Positions 4,609 through 5,267 of a stretch of DNA of 5,267 bases are shown piece after piece. How positions within the stretch are numbered: position 1 is the first letter of the stretch; every line of letters starts with the position of its first letter. Source of the stretch: Ilumatobacteraceae bacterium. Its GTDB lineage: Bacteria > Actinomycetota > Acidimicrobiia > Acidimicrobiales > Ilumatobacteraceae. The position numbers and the translations under genes are program-made. Below the pieces are notes generated by a model. It had not been told where the DNA came from, made no database searches, and saw only the letters and a list, made by a program, of their open reading frames with translations. The stretch lies in NCBI GenBank assembly GCA_019090765.1, contig JAHRVJ010000044.1, positions 1 through 5,267 of the forward strand, given 5' to 3'.

Positions 4609-5214
4609 TCAGTTGACTTCACCAAATCGCTCGATATCGATTCCATACGTGCTGACAACTGAGTTTAGAGCTGATCGGCGGCTCGGACCAGGTTCCCTTA
4701 TCGCCCGTACAAGCTTCGTTGTCAGGCTCGCGACTTCGTTCGCCGTCGCATCGTGGGTGATTGCTCCATTGGTCATTTTTGGCAACGGCGCTGCGATTCC
4801 GAGTACCGCGAACGTCCAAGCCCCCTGCCAGCTCAGCGTATGAACCAGGTCGTGCAGAGCATGATGTCCACCGGTGGTTCCGGCGCTCAACGCAGCCACG
4901 GGCTTGCGGTAGAGCGTGGACGATCCGACGAGCCAGTCGAGAGCGTTTTTCGTCGAACCGGCTAACCCGGCGGCATACTCGGGCGCTGCGATGATGACGC
5001 CGTCGACCCCGTCGATTTGCCTACGAAAGTCGGCGACGACCTCTGGCGGCGAATCGACCTGCTCTGGGCGAAACGTCGGCAATGTCGCGAGCCCGCAGAT
5101 CTCGCGGGTGCTGTACGTAGAGTCCTTTAAAGCATTCGTGGCGATCAGGTTGAGCACGGCTTGGTTCGCCGACTCCGACCGAAAGCTGCCGCAGAGAAGA
5201 CCGATCAGCGGCAT
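4609..5214 (-). CDS. NAD(P)H-dependent FMN reductase family (flavodoxin fold)
   Basis: A 201-residue flavodoxin-like reductase. The phosphate-binding loop of FMN is GSFRSESAN (9-17), matching the family GSxRxxSxN. The second flavin-contact motif is APEYAAGLAGSTKNALDWLV (77-96), matching PEYxxxxxGxxKNAxDW. A third segment, KPVAALSAGTTGGHHALHDL (104-123), matches the strand-helix after the isoalloxazine site. Relatives reduce FMN, quinones, azo dyes or chromate using NAD(P)H, often as dimers; the true substrate is unknown. A tail of about 30 residues after 'REPGPSRRS' is longer than in 180-residue members. The ATG at 5214 is preferred over an adjacent TTG at 5217. No good Shine-Dalgarno is seen; TAGCCT lies 10-15 nt before the ATG and could be a -10 of a leaderless message, which is speculative. 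The 50 bases from 5218 to the right edge show nothing else. Confidence 0.88.
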   Translation of the reverse strand: MPLIGLLCGSFRSESANQAVLNLIATNALKDSTYSTREICGLATLPTFRPEQVDSPPEVVADFRRQIDGVDGVIIAAPEYAAGLAGSTKNALDWLVGSSTLYRKPVAALSAGTTGGHHALHDLVHTLSWQGAWTFAVLGIAAPLPKMTNGAITHDATANEVASLTTKLVRAIREPGPSRRSALNSVVSTYGIDIERFGEVN

Positions 5215-5267
5215 CAAAGCAGGCTACCGAAGCTGTCCCGGAGAGAACACCGTGCGGGTTCGGACGC

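Noticed and set aside
1..5267. A defence system, mobile element, biosynthetic cluster or other new multi-gene system
   Set aside because: No transposase, integrase, nuclease, toxin-antitoxin pair, repeat array or terminal repeats were seen; the genes are small single-domain proteins of common families in mixed orientations.

Overview
The window looks like a piece of an actinobacterial chromosome. GC content is moderately high (judged by eye, not counted) and several families are typical of actinobacteria: a TIGR03086/mycothiol-isomerase-like DinB protein, a HxlR regulator with a sterol-carrier-like tail, and a TetR protein with a WHG-type C-terminal domain. I see no RNA gene, transposase, CRISPR array, phage gene or attachment site. 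The genus cannot be named from this sequence.

Layout. Positions 1-224 hold the C-terminal half of an AHSA1/SRPBCC protein cut by the left edge. It converges on a SnoaL/NTF2-like gene (295-726, minus), which is divergent from a TetR regulator (822-1460, plus). The gap between those two carries a 17-bp palindrome, AGGTAACAGTGTTACCT, and a second half-site, most simply read as the TetR operator. Next comes a minus-strand pair with a 4-nt ATGA overlap: a DinB-superfamily protein (1866-2429) followed by a small TfoX/Sxy N-terminal-domain protein (1552-1869). This pair is divergent from a HxlR regulator (2521-3198, plus), and their shared promoter region is packed with three inverted repeats. The window therefore contains two consecutive 'regulator plus divergent target' modules.

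Positions 3199-3518 contain no intact gene. On the minus strand they hold what looks like the N-terminal third of a small dimeric alpha/beta-barrel protein, followed by a frameshifted fragment of a SAM-dependent methyltransferase. This is a small graveyard of decayed genes. To its right are a GNAT acetyltransferase (3519-4043, minus), a DUF1203 protein (4137-4595, plus) and a NAD(P)H-dependent FMN reductase (4609-5214, minus); the last two converge with a 13-nt gap.

Taken together, these are small single-domain enzymes and ligand-responsive regulators. No shared pathway can be proved. The HxlR protein has one N-terminal cysteine at the position used for redox sensing in some relatives, and a flavin reductase lies nearby, so a link to thiol or quinone stress is possible but is inference. 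I found no convincing new multi-gene system. The best leads are the two operator predictions, the gene remnants, the HxlR-SCP2-like fusion, and start-codon corrections supported by ribosome binding sites.
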